This document shows, one piece after another, positions 8,244 through 16,001 of a stretch of 64,000 nt of DNA (position 1 is its first letter; each line of letters begins with the position of its first letter). The notes beneath the pieces are model-generated. The model searched no databases and had not been told where the DNA came from. It worked only from the letters and a program-made list of their open reading frames with translations. Origin of the DNA: Desulfobaccales bacterium (GTDB lineage Bacteria; Desulfobacterota; Desulfobaccia; Desulfobaccales; 0-14-0-80-60-11); contig JBAZPO010000012.1 in assembly GCA_041648175.1 (NCBI GenBank), forward strand, positions 1-64,000, in the 5' to 3' direction. Position numbers and translations under genes: made by a program.

Positions 8244-9320
8244 CTATCTTTTTGAAGACGTGAGTGGGGGGAAAGGCCCTAATTGGAATTTCCGGTTAAA
8301 ACCCACCGCGTCCCGCACCTCGGCCATGGTCTGGCGGGCCTGTTGCCGGGCCCGGTCGTTGCCTTGGCGCATAACATCCAGGACCTCGTCCGGATGGGCC
8401 TCGTAATAGCGACGCCGTTCCTGGATGGGGGCCAGATTCTCTAGCAGGGCCTCGGCCAGCATCTTCTTGCAATCCACACAGCCCAGGTTGGCTTTGCGAC
8501 ATTCCGTGGAAATTTCGTCAAGGCGCGCCTTGGGCAGATTGAGCCGGTGGAAAGGAAACGCCAGGCAGCGGTCCGGTTCGCCTGGATCTTTCTTGAAAGG
8601 GCGCTGGGTATCGGTGGTCATCTGGCGAATTTTCTTGGCCATCACATCCGGCGGGTCGCTCAGGTAGATACAGTTGCCGTAACTTTTGCTCATCTTGCGG
8701 CCGTCGGTGCCGGTGAGCTTGGGAATTTCGGTAAGCAGAGCTTCGGGTTCCGGGAAAATGGGCCGGTAGAGGTGGTTGAACCGCCGGGCGATCTCCCGGG
8801 TCATCTCGACGTGGGGAACCTGATCCACCCCCACCGGCACCCCTCCCGCCTTGTACATCAGGATATCCGCGGCCTGGAGCACCGGATAGCCCAAAAAGCC
8901 GTGGGTGGCCAGGTCCTTGTGGGCCAACTGCTCCATCTGGTCTTTGTAGGTGGGGTTGCGCTCCAGCCAGGGCACCGGGGTGAACATGCCGAAGATCAGG
9001 TAGAGCTCGCAATGTTCTGGAATAGCCGACTGCACAAAGATGGTGGATTTTTCCGGATCCAGGCCCACGCTCAGCCAATCCGTCACCATCTCCGGGATAA
9101 AGCCGCTGATGGTGCCGGGGGTCTCGTATTCCGTGGTCAAGGCATGCCAGTCGGCCACGAAGTAGAAACACTGATAATCTTCCTGGAGGCGCATCCAGTT
9201 ATACAGGGCCCCATAATAGTTGCCCAGATGCATTTTCCCGGTGGGACGCATACCGCTTAAAATGCGCTTTAATTTTGGCGCTTCGGGTTTCTCTATTCCA
9301 CGTGAATCGTCAGATGCCAT
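8244..9320 (-). CDS. trpS: Tryptophanyl-tRNA synthetase
   Basis: This 358-residue class I synthetase charges tRNA-Trp. The HIGH-like motif is MHLGNYYGAL (residues about 29-38) within RPTGKMHLGNY, and the KMSKS motif is GRKMSKSYGN (about 216-225). Length and order match bacterial TrpRS. The ATG at 9320 follows a weak Shine-Dalgarno sequence. It heads the minus-strand run trpS-SGNH-rluB-protease-NUDIX-pyrE; in related bacteria the space between trpS and rluB often holds scpA and scpB, which are absent here. Confidence 0.95.
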   Translation of the reverse strand: MASDDSRGIEKPEAPKLKRILSGMRPTGKMHLGNYYGALYNWMRLQEDYQCFYFVADWHALTTEYETPGTISGFIPEMVTDWLSVGLDPEKSTIFVQSAIPEHCELYLIFGMFTPVPWLERNPTYKDQMEQLAHKDLATHGFLGYPVLQAADILMYKAGGVPVGVDQVPHVEMTREIARRFNHLYRPIFPEPEALLTEIPKLTGTDGRKMSKSYGNCIYLSDPPDVMAKKIRQMTTDTQRPFKKDPGEPDRCLAFPFHRLNLPKARLDEISTECRKANLGCVDCKKMLAEALLENLAPIQERRRYYEAHPDEVLDVMRQGNDRARQQARQTMAEVRDAVGFNRKFQLGPFPPLTSSKR

Positions 9321-9519
9321 GCTTATTCCTATTTAAGTTTTTAGCTATTTTATAACAGAATTATGGCGGGCAGTGCCCGCCCTACATTTGGCCACGGCGC
9401 ATCAAAGGTGTCTTGCTGATAGCTGAAAGCTGACCGCTGATCGCTTATAACCTACCATTTGGCAGCCCCCTTTGGCAAGGACATGCGCCAATATTCCCCC
9501 CAAACTGCAGCATCCCGAT

Positions 9520-9566
9520 TACAAAAAACAGGCCATCCTGAGTGCGGCGCTCAACATGGCCTGTTT
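9520..9566 (-). terminator. Intrinsic terminator after the small unknown gene
   Basis: AAACAGGCCAT (9526-9536) pairs with ATGGCCTGTTT (9556-9566), with a further inner GAG/CTC pairing. Read on the minus strand the stem is followed by TTTTTTG. It lies 31 bp beyond the stop of the 9597-9857 gene and closes the tetR-crotonase operon. Confidence 0.8.
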
Positions 9567-9596
9567 GGCAGATCCTGGAGCTGAAACGGTTGTGCC

Positions 9597-9857
9597 TCAC
9601 TCTTTTAGTGAGGCCAAATAAGAGCTGAGTGAGCCGAAATCCAAGGGCGCCTCAAGTTCGTCCCCGGACCTGAGGTCATGAGTGGTCACCCGAACGGGCT
9701 CATCCAGGGCAGTGGGAAAGCTATCCCCGTTTGCATCATTGACGGTTATATAGGCGCGCTTGCCGTTGTATTTTATCCATTTTGTAAACGACGCTTTTCC
9801 GGCGCAACTGGCCGAGAGATTGAATCCATGACTTGTCATTACCTCTTCGACGCTCAT
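9597..9857 (-). CDS. Small protein of unknown function
   Basis: This 86-residue soluble, acidic protein starts MSVEEVMTSHGF. The frame is open further upstream, but that region overlaps the crotonase gene, and the ATG at 9857 has the Shine-Dalgarno AGGTG at the right distance. Sequence features are few: a KWIKYNGKRAYITVND stretch that looks like a beta-hairpin, and a TTHDLRSGDELE segment. I do not recognise the family. It lies 47 bp after the crotonase gene and before a good terminator, so it is the last gene of the tetR-crotonase operon. Confidence 0.65.
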   Translation of the reverse strand: MSVEEVMTSHGFNLSASCAGKASFTKWIKYNGKRAYITVNDANGDSFPTALDEPVRVTTHDLRSGDELEAPLDFGSLSSYLASLKE

Positions 9858-9904
9858 TGTTTTTTCACCTGTATGCTTTTGTGAATCGCGGCTCGTGCGA
9901 ACCG

Positions 9905-10681
9905 TTAGCGTTCCTTCCACTCCGGCTTCCGCTTTTCCAGAAACGCCTTGACCCCTTCTTCCGCATCTTCCGTGCTGCACAGGGCCGCAAACATGTCGCC
10001 CAGCAAATCCAAGGCCTTGTGGTAGGGCACATCTTCGGCCCCATAGATCCCGGCTTTGCCAATCTGGAGGGCCAGCGGGCTTTTGGCCACCAATTTATTA
10101 GCCAATTCCAGGGTGGCTTCCTCAAGTTTATCCGCCGGCACTACCTTATTGACCAGTCCCAGCCTTTGGGCCTCCGCGGCCGGGATTATATCTCCCAGCA
10201 GCACCATTTCCAGCGCTTTTTTGCGGCCGACGTTGCGGGCCAAAGGCGCCGCCGGTCCCAGGCAGATGAGGCCCACATTGATGGCCGTGGTCCCGAATTT
10301 GGCATCCTCTGCAGCCACAGTCAGGTCACAGGCAAAGGACAGACCGGCGCCGTTGGCCAGGGCATAGCCTTTCACCGAGGCGATCACCGGCTTTTTCATT
10401 TTAGCGATGGTGTGATTGTGCTCATCCATCAGGTGGATAAACTCGCGATACTCTTTGTTGGTTTTATTTTTAAATTCATCCAGCGAGATACCTGTAGAAA
10501 AATGTTTGCCGTTGGCATCGATCACCACCACCCGGACCTCAGGGTCGTTCTCCATGTCCCAGAGGGCATCATTGAGCTCCCGGGCAAAAGGCACGTTGAA
10601 GGTGTTCATCGCTTGCGGGCGATTCAGGGTAATAAAGCCGATTTGATCCCTTTTCTCCACCAGCACGTTGGTGTAATCCAT
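9905..10681 (-). CDS. Enoyl-CoA hydratase/isomerase (crotonase) family protein lacking both catalytic glutamates
   Basis: This 258-residue protein has the crotonase fold. The first oxyanion-hole segment is HFSTGISLDEF (residues 60-70) and the second is GYALANGAGLSFACD (105-119). A C-terminal trimerisation part ends in EGVKAFLEKRKPEW. In true enoyl-CoA hydratases two glutamates sit in the GGGCEL and QPEILIG segments. Here the aligned positions are Gly113 and Ala133, so ordinary hydration is unlikely; another crotonase chemistry (isomerase, hydrolase, lyase) is possible. The ATG at 10681 has the Shine-Dalgarno AAAGGAGAG and starts 16 bp after the tetR stop, so the two genes form an operon. Confidence 0.88.
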   Translation of the reverse strand: MDYTNVLVEKRDQIGFITLNRPQAMNTFNVPFARELNDALWDMENDPEVRVVVIDANGKHFSTGISLDEFKNKTNKEYREFIHLMDEHNHTIAKMKKPVIASVKGYALANGAGLSFACDLTVAAEDAKFGTTAINVGLICLGPAAPLARNVGRKKALEMVLLGDIIPAAEAQRLGLVNKVVPADKLEEATLELANKLVAKSPLALQIGKAGIYGAEDVPYHKALDLLGDMFAALCSTEDAEEGVKAFLEKRKPEWKER

Positions 10682-10697
10682 GACGCACTCTCCTTTA

Positions 10698-11315
10698 TCA
10701 TGATAAGTTAGTAATATTCGTTTGTTGTAGGCTTTCGATATAATAATGTAGTTGGGCCAGGGTTTGCTGCCACACGGCAGGGTCATGGCTGGCGGCATAC
10801 AAGGGTGCGGCGCCGTTCAGCGAGACCACGATGAAATGGGCGATTCCGTCGAGATCTAAGCCATCCTTTAACCTGCCTTGCTGCTCCGCCTCTTCCAGCC
10901 ACAGCCGGATCAATTTGGCAAAGCTCTTGAAGCCCCTCAAGACATAGGCGCTCATGGCGGGGGACTGTCCGGCGAGTTCCACCAAGGAATTAAGCAGAAA
11001 ACAGCCGCCCTCGAAAACCCCCGCGCCCAGGTAATTTTGCAAACTGTTTTCTATGACTTTTTCGATCCGGCCCAGGGGATCAGGAATATCTCTCACGCCT
11101 CGGAAAACGATATTTTTCCAAATCCTGACGCATTCATCATAGACCGCAGACCAGATTTCCTGCTTGTTGCCGAAGTGGCCGTAAAGTCCGCCCTTGGTCA
11201 GACCGGTGGCTTTGACAATGCTTTCAATGGAGGTATTGAAGTAGCCGTGGACTGAAAAGAGCTGCATTGATTTTTCTATGATATGTTGCCGCGTTAAGTC
11301 CCCTTTAGTTGACAT
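10698..11315 (-). CDS. TetR/AcrR family transcriptional regulator
   Basis: This 205-residue protein has a helix-turn-helix domain at about 8-55 (HIIEKSMQLFSVHGYFNT, then GLTKGGLYGHFGNKQEIW). A C-terminal ligand domain follows, containing GGCFLLNSLVEL, the same segment as in the regulator at 214-798. The two are paralogues of one subfamily. The gene is first of the operon with the crotonase gene and the 86-residue protein. A promoter with an inverted repeat over the start point lies directly upstream (11341-11383, minus), predicting autorepression. The ligand is probably a CoA thioester (inference). Confidence 0.93.
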   Translation of the reverse strand: MSTKGDLTRQHIIEKSMQLFSVHGYFNTSIESIVKATGLTKGGLYGHFGNKQEIWSAVYDECVRIWKNIVFRGVRDIPDPLGRIEKVIENSLQNYLGAGVFEGGCFLLNSLVELAGQSPAMSAYVLRGFKSFAKLIRLWLEEAEQQGRLKDGLDLDGIAHFIVVSLNGAAPLYAASHDPAVWQQTLAQLHYYIESLQQTNITNLS

Positions 11316-11340
11316 TCCAAACCTCTTTATAAAATAAACC

Positions 11341-11383
11341 GACCAGTTGGTCTATTTCTATCGCAACAAAATCTCTTTGTCAA
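11341..11383 (-). promoter_or_regulatory. Promoter and operator of the second tetR gene
   Basis: Read on the minus strand, TTGACA (11383-11378) is followed after 17 bp by TAGAAA (11360-11355). The inverted repeat GACCA-GT-TGGTC (11341-11352) then covers the start point. The arrangement, operator just after the -10 box, is the same as at 142-189, and the half-site GACC is shared. From here to the terminator at 11666 (about 230 bp) no gene or clear signal is visible. Confidence 0.6.
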
Positions 11384-11613
11384 GGTAGCCTCTAGCAAAA
11401 TAGGTAAATTTGGGTTATAGATCATGCGCCACGAATGATAAACATATCAAAAGATTATCATCCTGATCTACACTGCGCATAGATAGCCGGTAACCTCACA
11501 GATTGAATTGACAAAGGCAGCGGAAACATGCAGTTTCCATCTGGATGGGCCTGGATAGCCGGGATGATCTGAAAATTTTGAACCGATAATTAAAAGAAAA
11601 ATAATCTAGTATG

Positions 11614-11666
11614 GCCAAACAAAAGGGAAGCCGCTCCAATTGGACCGGCTTTCCCTTCAGTTTGGC
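11614..11666 (-). terminator. Intrinsic terminator of the PEP-CTERM gene
   Basis: A nested stem is formed by GCCAAAC/GTTTGGC on the outside and AAGGGAAGCCG/CGGCTTTCCCTT inside. On the minus strand the inner stem is followed by TTTTG. It begins 14 bp after the stop codon of the PEP-CTERM gene. Confidence 0.75.
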
Positions 11667-11679
11667 ACCAATGGCTGTT

Positions 11680-12435
11680 TTAGTTTTTCATGAAACGGCG
11701 ACGCAGCCAAAATCCCGCCAGACCGGTTCCCATAAGCAGAAAGGTTCCCGGCAGAGGAATTGGGTCTCCGTAAATAAAGTCATCCATTACCACCGGGTCC
11801 GCGGAATTACCGCTGGTGATACGGACCCTTGCTACTCGCTCCCCCGCGCTGAATATTACTCCGAGAAAGGAGAAGGTTTCATCACCTGACGCAGCTGGGA
11901 CGAGGAAAGATCCCAACGAGGCATCACCCGACCCAAAAAATTCCATACTCGTGCTGTCGACCAAATCCACATCCGTGAAAACCACCCCAAAGCCGTTAAC
12001 TGTCCCAGGAGTGTCGGTACCACGAACGAAAAAAATTGTGTCGGTGATGTTGCTGCCAACGGCAGTGAAGAGCTTTTGGGGACTGAAGGGCTCGAACAGA
12101 GCGGGAAATGAGGGATCAATATTACCAAATTCAATGCCAGGACCAGAATTGGCGCTGACTTCGAACCCGGATCCCGGGGTGGAAAAAACTGCCCCTTGAG
12201 AGGCTTTAAAAAAATCTGGGGGAAAGGCATTAGGGGAAGAAAGTGCCTCGGGAACACCATCCCATCTAATTTGTCTTAGGGGCCCCAGAGCAGCTTTGAA
12301 ATTATCCACTACCGCTTGGATATCGGCCGGATTAGCTCCGGTACCTGAAAAAGTGACGGGAGAGGCAGCAGCAGGGGTGGACAAGATTAGTAAACAAAGC
12401 AACAACATGGCCATGAAAAAATATCTTCTTTCCAT
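11680..12435 (-). CDS. PEP-CTERM sorting domain-containing exported protein
   Basis: This 251-residue protein has an N-terminal signal peptide (MERRYFFMAMLLLCLLIL, cleavage near AAA-SP). A beta-rich secreted middle part of unknown fold follows. The C-terminal sorting signal runs from PLPGTFLLMGTGLAG, a hydrophobic helix, into the basic RRRF tail, residues about 227-250. Such proteins are processed at the membrane by an exosortase and are tied to extracellular polysaccharide or biofilm matrix in Gram-negative bacteria. No exosortase or polysaccharide locus is visible in the window, so it must be supplied elsewhere. The gene stands alone with its own terminator. Confidence 0.85.
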   Translation of the reverse strand: MERRYFFMAMLLLCLLILSTPAAASPVTFSGTGANPADIQAVVDNFKAALGPLRQIRWDGVPEALSSPNAFPPDFFKASQGAVFSTPGSGFEVSANSGPGIEFGNIDPSFPALFEPFSPQKLFTAVGSNITDTIFFVRGTDTPGTVNGFGVVFTDVDLVDSTSMEFFGSGDASLGSFLVPAASGDETFSFLGVIFSAGERVARVRITSGNSADPVVMDDFIYGDPIPLPGTFLLMGTGLAGFWLRRRFMKN

Positions 12436-12828
12436 AGTTTACCTCCGTTTTTGAACGGATTAGATATTAGCCATTCTATTCCCTGTACAGATTGGAGTAA
12501 ACATAATACATCAAATTTCTCCAATCAAGGTGCGCATAAGTATTTATTTAATTCAAAACATTGATTAAATACCCCTCTCTCCTAGGCTGGCGTCAATGTC
12601 ATCGTTGATATGCGTCCTCCCGTCTCCGGCTTCTTCGTCCTCCCCAACATTACTACTCCGGCCTTGACAGCTTTTGTGCAGGTTAGGGCGGTGTACCCCT
12701 GATGGACACCAGGAGTGGTAATTGCACGGCAAATGGTATGTTTTGCTCACTTACCATATACAAAACTTATCAAAAATTTCAAAGAGTTGTAGATATGATT
12801 AAGTTAATTGCATGATCGCAGCTTGGTA
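12436..12828. other. Gene-free stretch before the PEP-CTERM gene
   Basis: About 390 bp of AT-rich DNA. The part next to 12436 must hold the promoter for the PEP-CTERM gene. A 61-codon minus-strand frame at 12565-12750 has no ribosome binding site, no recognisable motif and unusual composition, and is not called. No RNA gene or repeat is recognised. Confidence 0.5.
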
Positions 12829-13344
12829 TTAAGGATGTTGTTCCCCAAAAGGGAGAGAGCCCCAGCGGGCCAGATCTTTAGGAAAGGCCATCTCGGCGGC
12901 CAATCCCGCGGCCTCGATGGTCAGGTTGCGGCAAAATTGGAGATGGTCCTTGCAGAGCCAGGTTTTCCGCCACTGGGAGGTCAACAGGCGGCATTGAGTG
13001 CTCCCGTAGCGCTGCTTGAATTCATTGGGCAGGCGATTGAACAGGCGGTAAAGGCCGGGCTCGCCATAGAGTTCCGCGGTCGCGGACTTGGCGCTGGCGG
13101 GCACCTCCCGGCGGCCGTACACCGCGCCCAGGGCCGCCATGGCCCCCACCAGGGCGCCGCAGGTGTCGCCGAAGAGGCCGCCGCCGCCCCCGAAACCGGT
13201 CATGACACACATGGCCTCATGGGGCAGGCCGGTATCGATATGGGTCAACACCGCTTCCATGACACATTCGGCGCAGTTCAGGCCGGTTTTGAAGTTATGC
13301 TTGGCCCGTTTTTTTACCTGGACAATCGCTTCTTCAGGGGTCAT
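12829..13344 (-). CDS. C_GCAxxG_C_C family protein
   Basis: This 171-residue protein carries the family pattern: a Cys pair in NCAECVMEAV (near residues 22-31), the GFGGGGGLFGDTCGALVGA segment (about 50-68), and later single cysteines in CRLL and WLCKDHLQFC. This family (related to the split-Soret cytochrome C-terminal region) is common in anaerobes and probably binds a metal or cluster; no reaction is established. The ATG at 13344 (MTPEEAI) is preferred to the longer frame because the upstream codons run into the promoter region near a palindromic repeat at 13374-13424. Confidence 0.88.
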   Translation of the reverse strand: MTPEEAIVQVKKRAKHNFKTGLNCAECVMEAVLTHIDTGLPHEAMCVMTGFGGGGGLFGDTCGALVGAMAALGAVYGRREVPASAKSATAELYGEPGLYRLFNRLPNEFKQRYGSTQCRLLTSQWRKTWLCKDHLQFCRNLTIEAAGLAAEMAFPKDLARWGSLPFGEQHP

Positions 13345-13373
13345 TACTATTCTCCATATTGAAAAGATACAGC

Positions 13374-13424
13374 TATAGGGCGTGCCGCGCACGCCGATTT
13401 TCGGCGGCCGCGGGCCGCCCTATA
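13374..13424. repeat. Twin-hairpin palindromic element, copy 1
   Basis: This 51-bp element is bounded by TATAGGG and CCCTATA. It holds two self-complementary parts: GGCGTGC-type (GGGCGTGCCGCGCACGCC) and GGCGGCC-type (GGCGGCCGCGGGCCGCC), joined by GATTTTC. It is the reverse complement of the copy at 35022-35070. The inverted CTATAA end supplies the TAG stop codon of the kinase gene ending at 13420. Confidence 0.85.
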
Positions 13425-13980
13425 AATAACTTTGCACGAAGCTTTTCAGTTCTTCCAACACCACCTCGGGGTCCCGGGTGGTATCCAGCCGGAGTAGCGG
13501 CCGGTCCTGGGGCGTAAAGGGGTCGAAGTCCCGGGCCTGGGCCTCAAAGAGTTCCACCCGTCCATCTGAGATGGCCTCCGGGTCGGTCAGACGAATCCCC
13601 AGGCGTTCCCGAGCCACGGACGGAGGGCATTCGCAGTACACGAACACCAGCCGGGCTCCCTGCGCTTTAGCCAACTGCCGCACCCGGGCCCGCTCAGACG
13701 CCCGCTTATAAGAGCCGTCCAGGATGACGCTTTGCCCCGCCGCCAGGTGTTCGCCGGCCTGCCGGAGCATCTCATCGTAGGTGCGGGTGGAAAAATCCTG
13801 GTTATAGATACCCTGGCCGAAGTCCACGGGCACCCGGTCCGTAGGTTTGAGGCCAACCAGAGTTTTGCGCACCACGTCGCTATGGATGACCGGCCACCCC
13901 AGAGTTTTGGCCAGGGCCCGGGAGCGGTTGCTCTTGCCGGTGGCCATCAACCCGAAAACCACCACGATCATGCGGCCCAT
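13420..13980 (-). CDS. AAA/P-loop kinase-like ATP-binding protein (COG0645 type)
   Basis: This 186-residue protein has a Walker A loop, GLMATGKSNRS (about residues 10-20), preceded by hydrophobic beta-1. It looks like the small P-loop kinase domain that forms the C-terminal half of bifunctional phosphotransferase/ATP-binding proteins. Here it is a separate gene, overlapping the 3' end of the phosphotransferase-like gene by 13 bp in another frame. The overlap implies coupled translation and a shared job. The substrate is not known. The stop codon TAG lies in the end of a palindromic repeat element, so the original C-terminus may have been altered. Confidence 0.8.
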   Translation of the reverse strand: MGRMIVVVFGLMATGKSNRSRALAKTLGWPVIHSDVVRKTLVGLKPTDRVPVDFGQGIYNQDFSTRTYDEMLRQAGEHLAAGQSVILDGSYKRASERARVRQLAKAQGARLVFVYCECPPSVARERLGIRLTDPEAISDGRVELFEAQARDFDPFTPQDRPLLRLDTTRDPEVVLEELKSFVQSYL

Positions 13981-14981
13981 CGCGCCCCCGCTTCGGCATA
14001 TTCTCCAGCCAGGTCAAAATAGGCCCGGGCGGTTTTCCGGGCCTGGTCCCGAATTTCTGGCGGTTGCGCCGGGTCCTGGGCAGTAAAGGCGTGGATCTTG
14101 CCCCGCACATAGGCCCGGTAGCATTTGTAAAAATCCAACATCTGGAGGAGGTCAGGGTCCCGGGAGGCCGTAGCGAAGCGCTCTACGAAATAGCGCGACA
14201 GGTCCCGGAGACCGTGGAAATCCAGGTCCATGGCTAAAAAATCGATGTCCGCGGCCACATCACCATAACGGAAGCGGTGATTAAATTCAATGCAATCAAA
14301 GACATAGATGCTGTCGGCCAGGCAAATGTTTTTCATGTGCAGATCGCCGTGACAATCCCGGATGCGGCCTTCCCGGATGCGTTGCCGGAATAGGGTGCGG
14401 TGCCGGGAAAGGAATGACCGGGCAAAGTCGCGAATCCCCTGGAACAATTCCCGGGGAAACATCTGCCCCGCCAGATTTTCGGTCCGGGAAAAATTCTCCT
14501 CATGGTTGTAGGCGATGATAGCCGGTTCCCCGTACTTGTTGATGCGGGGGCCAGTGGCCGCCTGCTCGTAGAACGGGACCAGCCGGGCAATGATGCGGTC
14601 CAGATGCTCCCGGCCCAACTCGCCCCGGTCCGCCACCTCATCCATCATGCGATCCTGGGGCATGCGCACCATTTTCAAGGCATAGTCTAGCGGGTGCCCC
14701 TGGCCACCTAGCCGCACCCGTTCTCCTTGAGCCGTAAGGGGCAGGACCTCCAGATAGATTTCAGGGCAAAGACGGCGGTTGAGGACGAGTTCTTCCTGGA
14801 GATAGTGGTGGCGGCGACGCAGGGTGGTGAAGTTCAAAAAGCCCAGGTCCACCGGTTTTTTGACTTTGTAGGCGAAGTCATCGGTGATGAAGACCCAGGA
14901 GATATGCGTCTGGATCAGGTCAACCCGCCCGGTCGATTCCGGGTAGGCGGCCGGGTCCATCAAGGCCGCGATCAGGTCCAT
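13968..14981 (-). CDS. Aminoglycoside phosphotransferase-fold protein (COG2187 type)
   Basis: This 337-residue protein has the kinase-like catalytic segment CHGDLHMKNICL (about residues 214-225; HGDLHxxN). The metal-binding FDCIEFNHRFRYGD follows. The N-terminal half has the ITDDFAYKVKKPVDLGFL lysine strand. These features fit the COG2187 group, usually fused to a P-loop kinase domain; here that domain is the next gene (13420-13980). Despite the name there is no reason to expect antibiotic resistance; the natural substrate is unknown. The ATG at 14981 has no strong Shine-Dalgarno sequence visible. Confidence 0.85.
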   Translation of the reverse strand: MDLIAALMDPAAYPESTGRVDLIQTHISWVFITDDFAYKVKKPVDLGFLNFTTLRRRHHYLQEELVLNRRLCPEIYLEVLPLTAQGERVRLGGQGHPLDYALKMVRMPQDRMMDEVADRGELGREHLDRIIARLVPFYEQAATGPRINKYGEPAIIAYNHEENFSRTENLAGQMFPRELFQGIRDFARSFLSRHRTLFRQRIREGRIRDCHGDLHMKNICLADSIYVFDCIEFNHRFRYGDVAADIDFLAMDLDFHGLRDLSRYFVERFATASRDPDLLQMLDFYKCYRAYVRGKIHAFTAQDPAQPPEIRDQARKTARAYFDLAGEYAEAGARWAA

Positions 14982-15027
14982 GGTTCATTATAGCAGAAAG
15001 CGCCTTGGGCGGACACGCAGGTCGGCC

Positions 15028-15615
15028 TTACGGTTTTCCGCCGATCTCCTCCACAGTGCGGCCGGTGAGCACGGATTGGGGTTCGCTGGCCACGGGGTTG
15101 CGGCGGGCGTCGGCCTCCTCGTCGTCCGCCTTCACCAGGAGCCAGGACTCGTCCTTGCCGGTCCGAAAGCGGGTCAGGGCGTAGCCGCCCTTAAGCTTCT
15201 TTCCCTCCAACCAGATCTTGACGTGGCCATGCTCCACTGCTTGGGCCATGGGGATGCCCTCGCCTTTCTTCTCCGTCAGATTGCGGTAAGGACCGGCGTC
15301 CCACACCAACACCGTGCCGCCGCCGTATTCCCCCTCCGGGATGGTGCCTTCGAAGTTGGCATACTCCAAAGGATGGTCTTCGGTGGGCACGGCCAGGCGC
15401 TTGTCTTTGGGGTTGGTGGAGGGGCCCTTGGGGATGGCCCAGGACTTGAGCACCCCGTCCACCTCCAGGCGGAAGTCGTAGTGGAGATGGCTGGCGGCGT
15501 GCTTCTGGATGACGAAGATGGGCTCCCGGGAAATCCTGGGTCCCTTGCCCGAAGGCTCCGGGGTACGGGAAAAGTCGCGCTTTTCCTGGTAATCCTTGAG
15601 ACTGGCTTTGGTCAT
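15028..15615 (-). CDS. LigD-type 3'-phosphoesterase domain protein (stand-alone)
   Basis: This protein of about 195 residues matches the N-terminal phosphoesterase domain of bacterial LigD. HAASHLHYDFRLEVDGVLKS contains the His and Asp residues used in metal binding. HPLEYANFEGTIPEGEYGGG carries the second catalytic histidine. It would trim 3'-phosphate or ribonucleotide ends at DNA breaks. No ligase, polymerase or Ku gene is in the window, so the domain stands alone. The ATG at 15615 is preferred over a GTG two codons earlier because AGGAAGG then sits 6 bases upstream. Confidence 0.88.
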   Translation of the reverse strand: MTKASLKDYQEKRDFSRTPEPSGKGPRISREPIFVIQKHAASHLHYDFRLEVDGVLKSWAIPKGPSTNPKDKRLAVPTEDHPLEYANFEGTIPEGEYGGGTVLVWDAGPYRNLTEKKGEGIPMAQAVEHGHVKIWLEGKKLKGGYALTRFRTGKDESWLLVKADDEEADARRNPVASEPQSVLTGRTVEEIGGKP

Positions 15616-15719
15616 TTCCACCCTTCCTGGTGAAGACGCGGCCGGGGCAATTTGTAAAACCTGGCCTGCAACAATATTTTAGAACTAGACATAGCGTCAT
15701 CACTAATTTGACATATTTA

Positions 15720-15767
15720 TCTCTGCGCCTCTGCGGTTAATTATTTTTCACCGCAGAGGCGCAGAGA
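15720..15767. repeat. Perfect 18-bp inverted repeat (CTCTGCGCCTCTGCGG type)
   Basis: The arms 15720-15737 (TCTCTGCGCCTCTGCGGT) and 15750-15767 are exact complements around a 12-base AT-rich loop. The sequence is a well-known dispersed repeat type in many bacterial genomes. From 15768 to about 15930 the gap before the PxxKW gene holds no gene that I can recognise. Confidence 0.85.
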
Positions 15768-15935
15768 ACGCAGAGAGCGCTTATGTTCAATTGTTTAAGT
15801 CCTTGAGCATAAAATAAGTCCCCGGGCGAGCCGGGTCAATGGGCTCTTTAAGCCTAGCCGGCGGCGCAACTTGAGGTCAGCCGGCAGGCGGGGAAACAAA
15901 AATACCCTGCTAACCAATAAATTATCGAAAATTAA

Positions 15936-15963
15936 TTGACAATGATTATAAATGTAGTATATA
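15936..15963 (+). promoter_or_regulatory. Promoter with overlapping Fur-box-like site
   Basis: TTGACA (15936-15941) and TATATA (15958-15963) are separated by 16 bp. The bases 15937-15951, TGACAATGATTATAA, match the 7-1-7 Fur consensus at 12 of 14 positions and overlap the -35 box. Iron-dependent repression of the downstream PxxKW gene is a reasonable inference. Confidence 0.55.
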
Positions 15964-16001
15964 AATATAAGATTTACTGAATATCAAGGGGGGCTACGGC
16001 C

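Noticed and set aside
12565..12750. 61-codon minus-strand frame between the PEP-CTERM and C_GCAxxG_C_C genes
   Set aside because: No ribosome binding site, no recognisable motif, unlikely amino-acid composition (many His, Cys, Ser).
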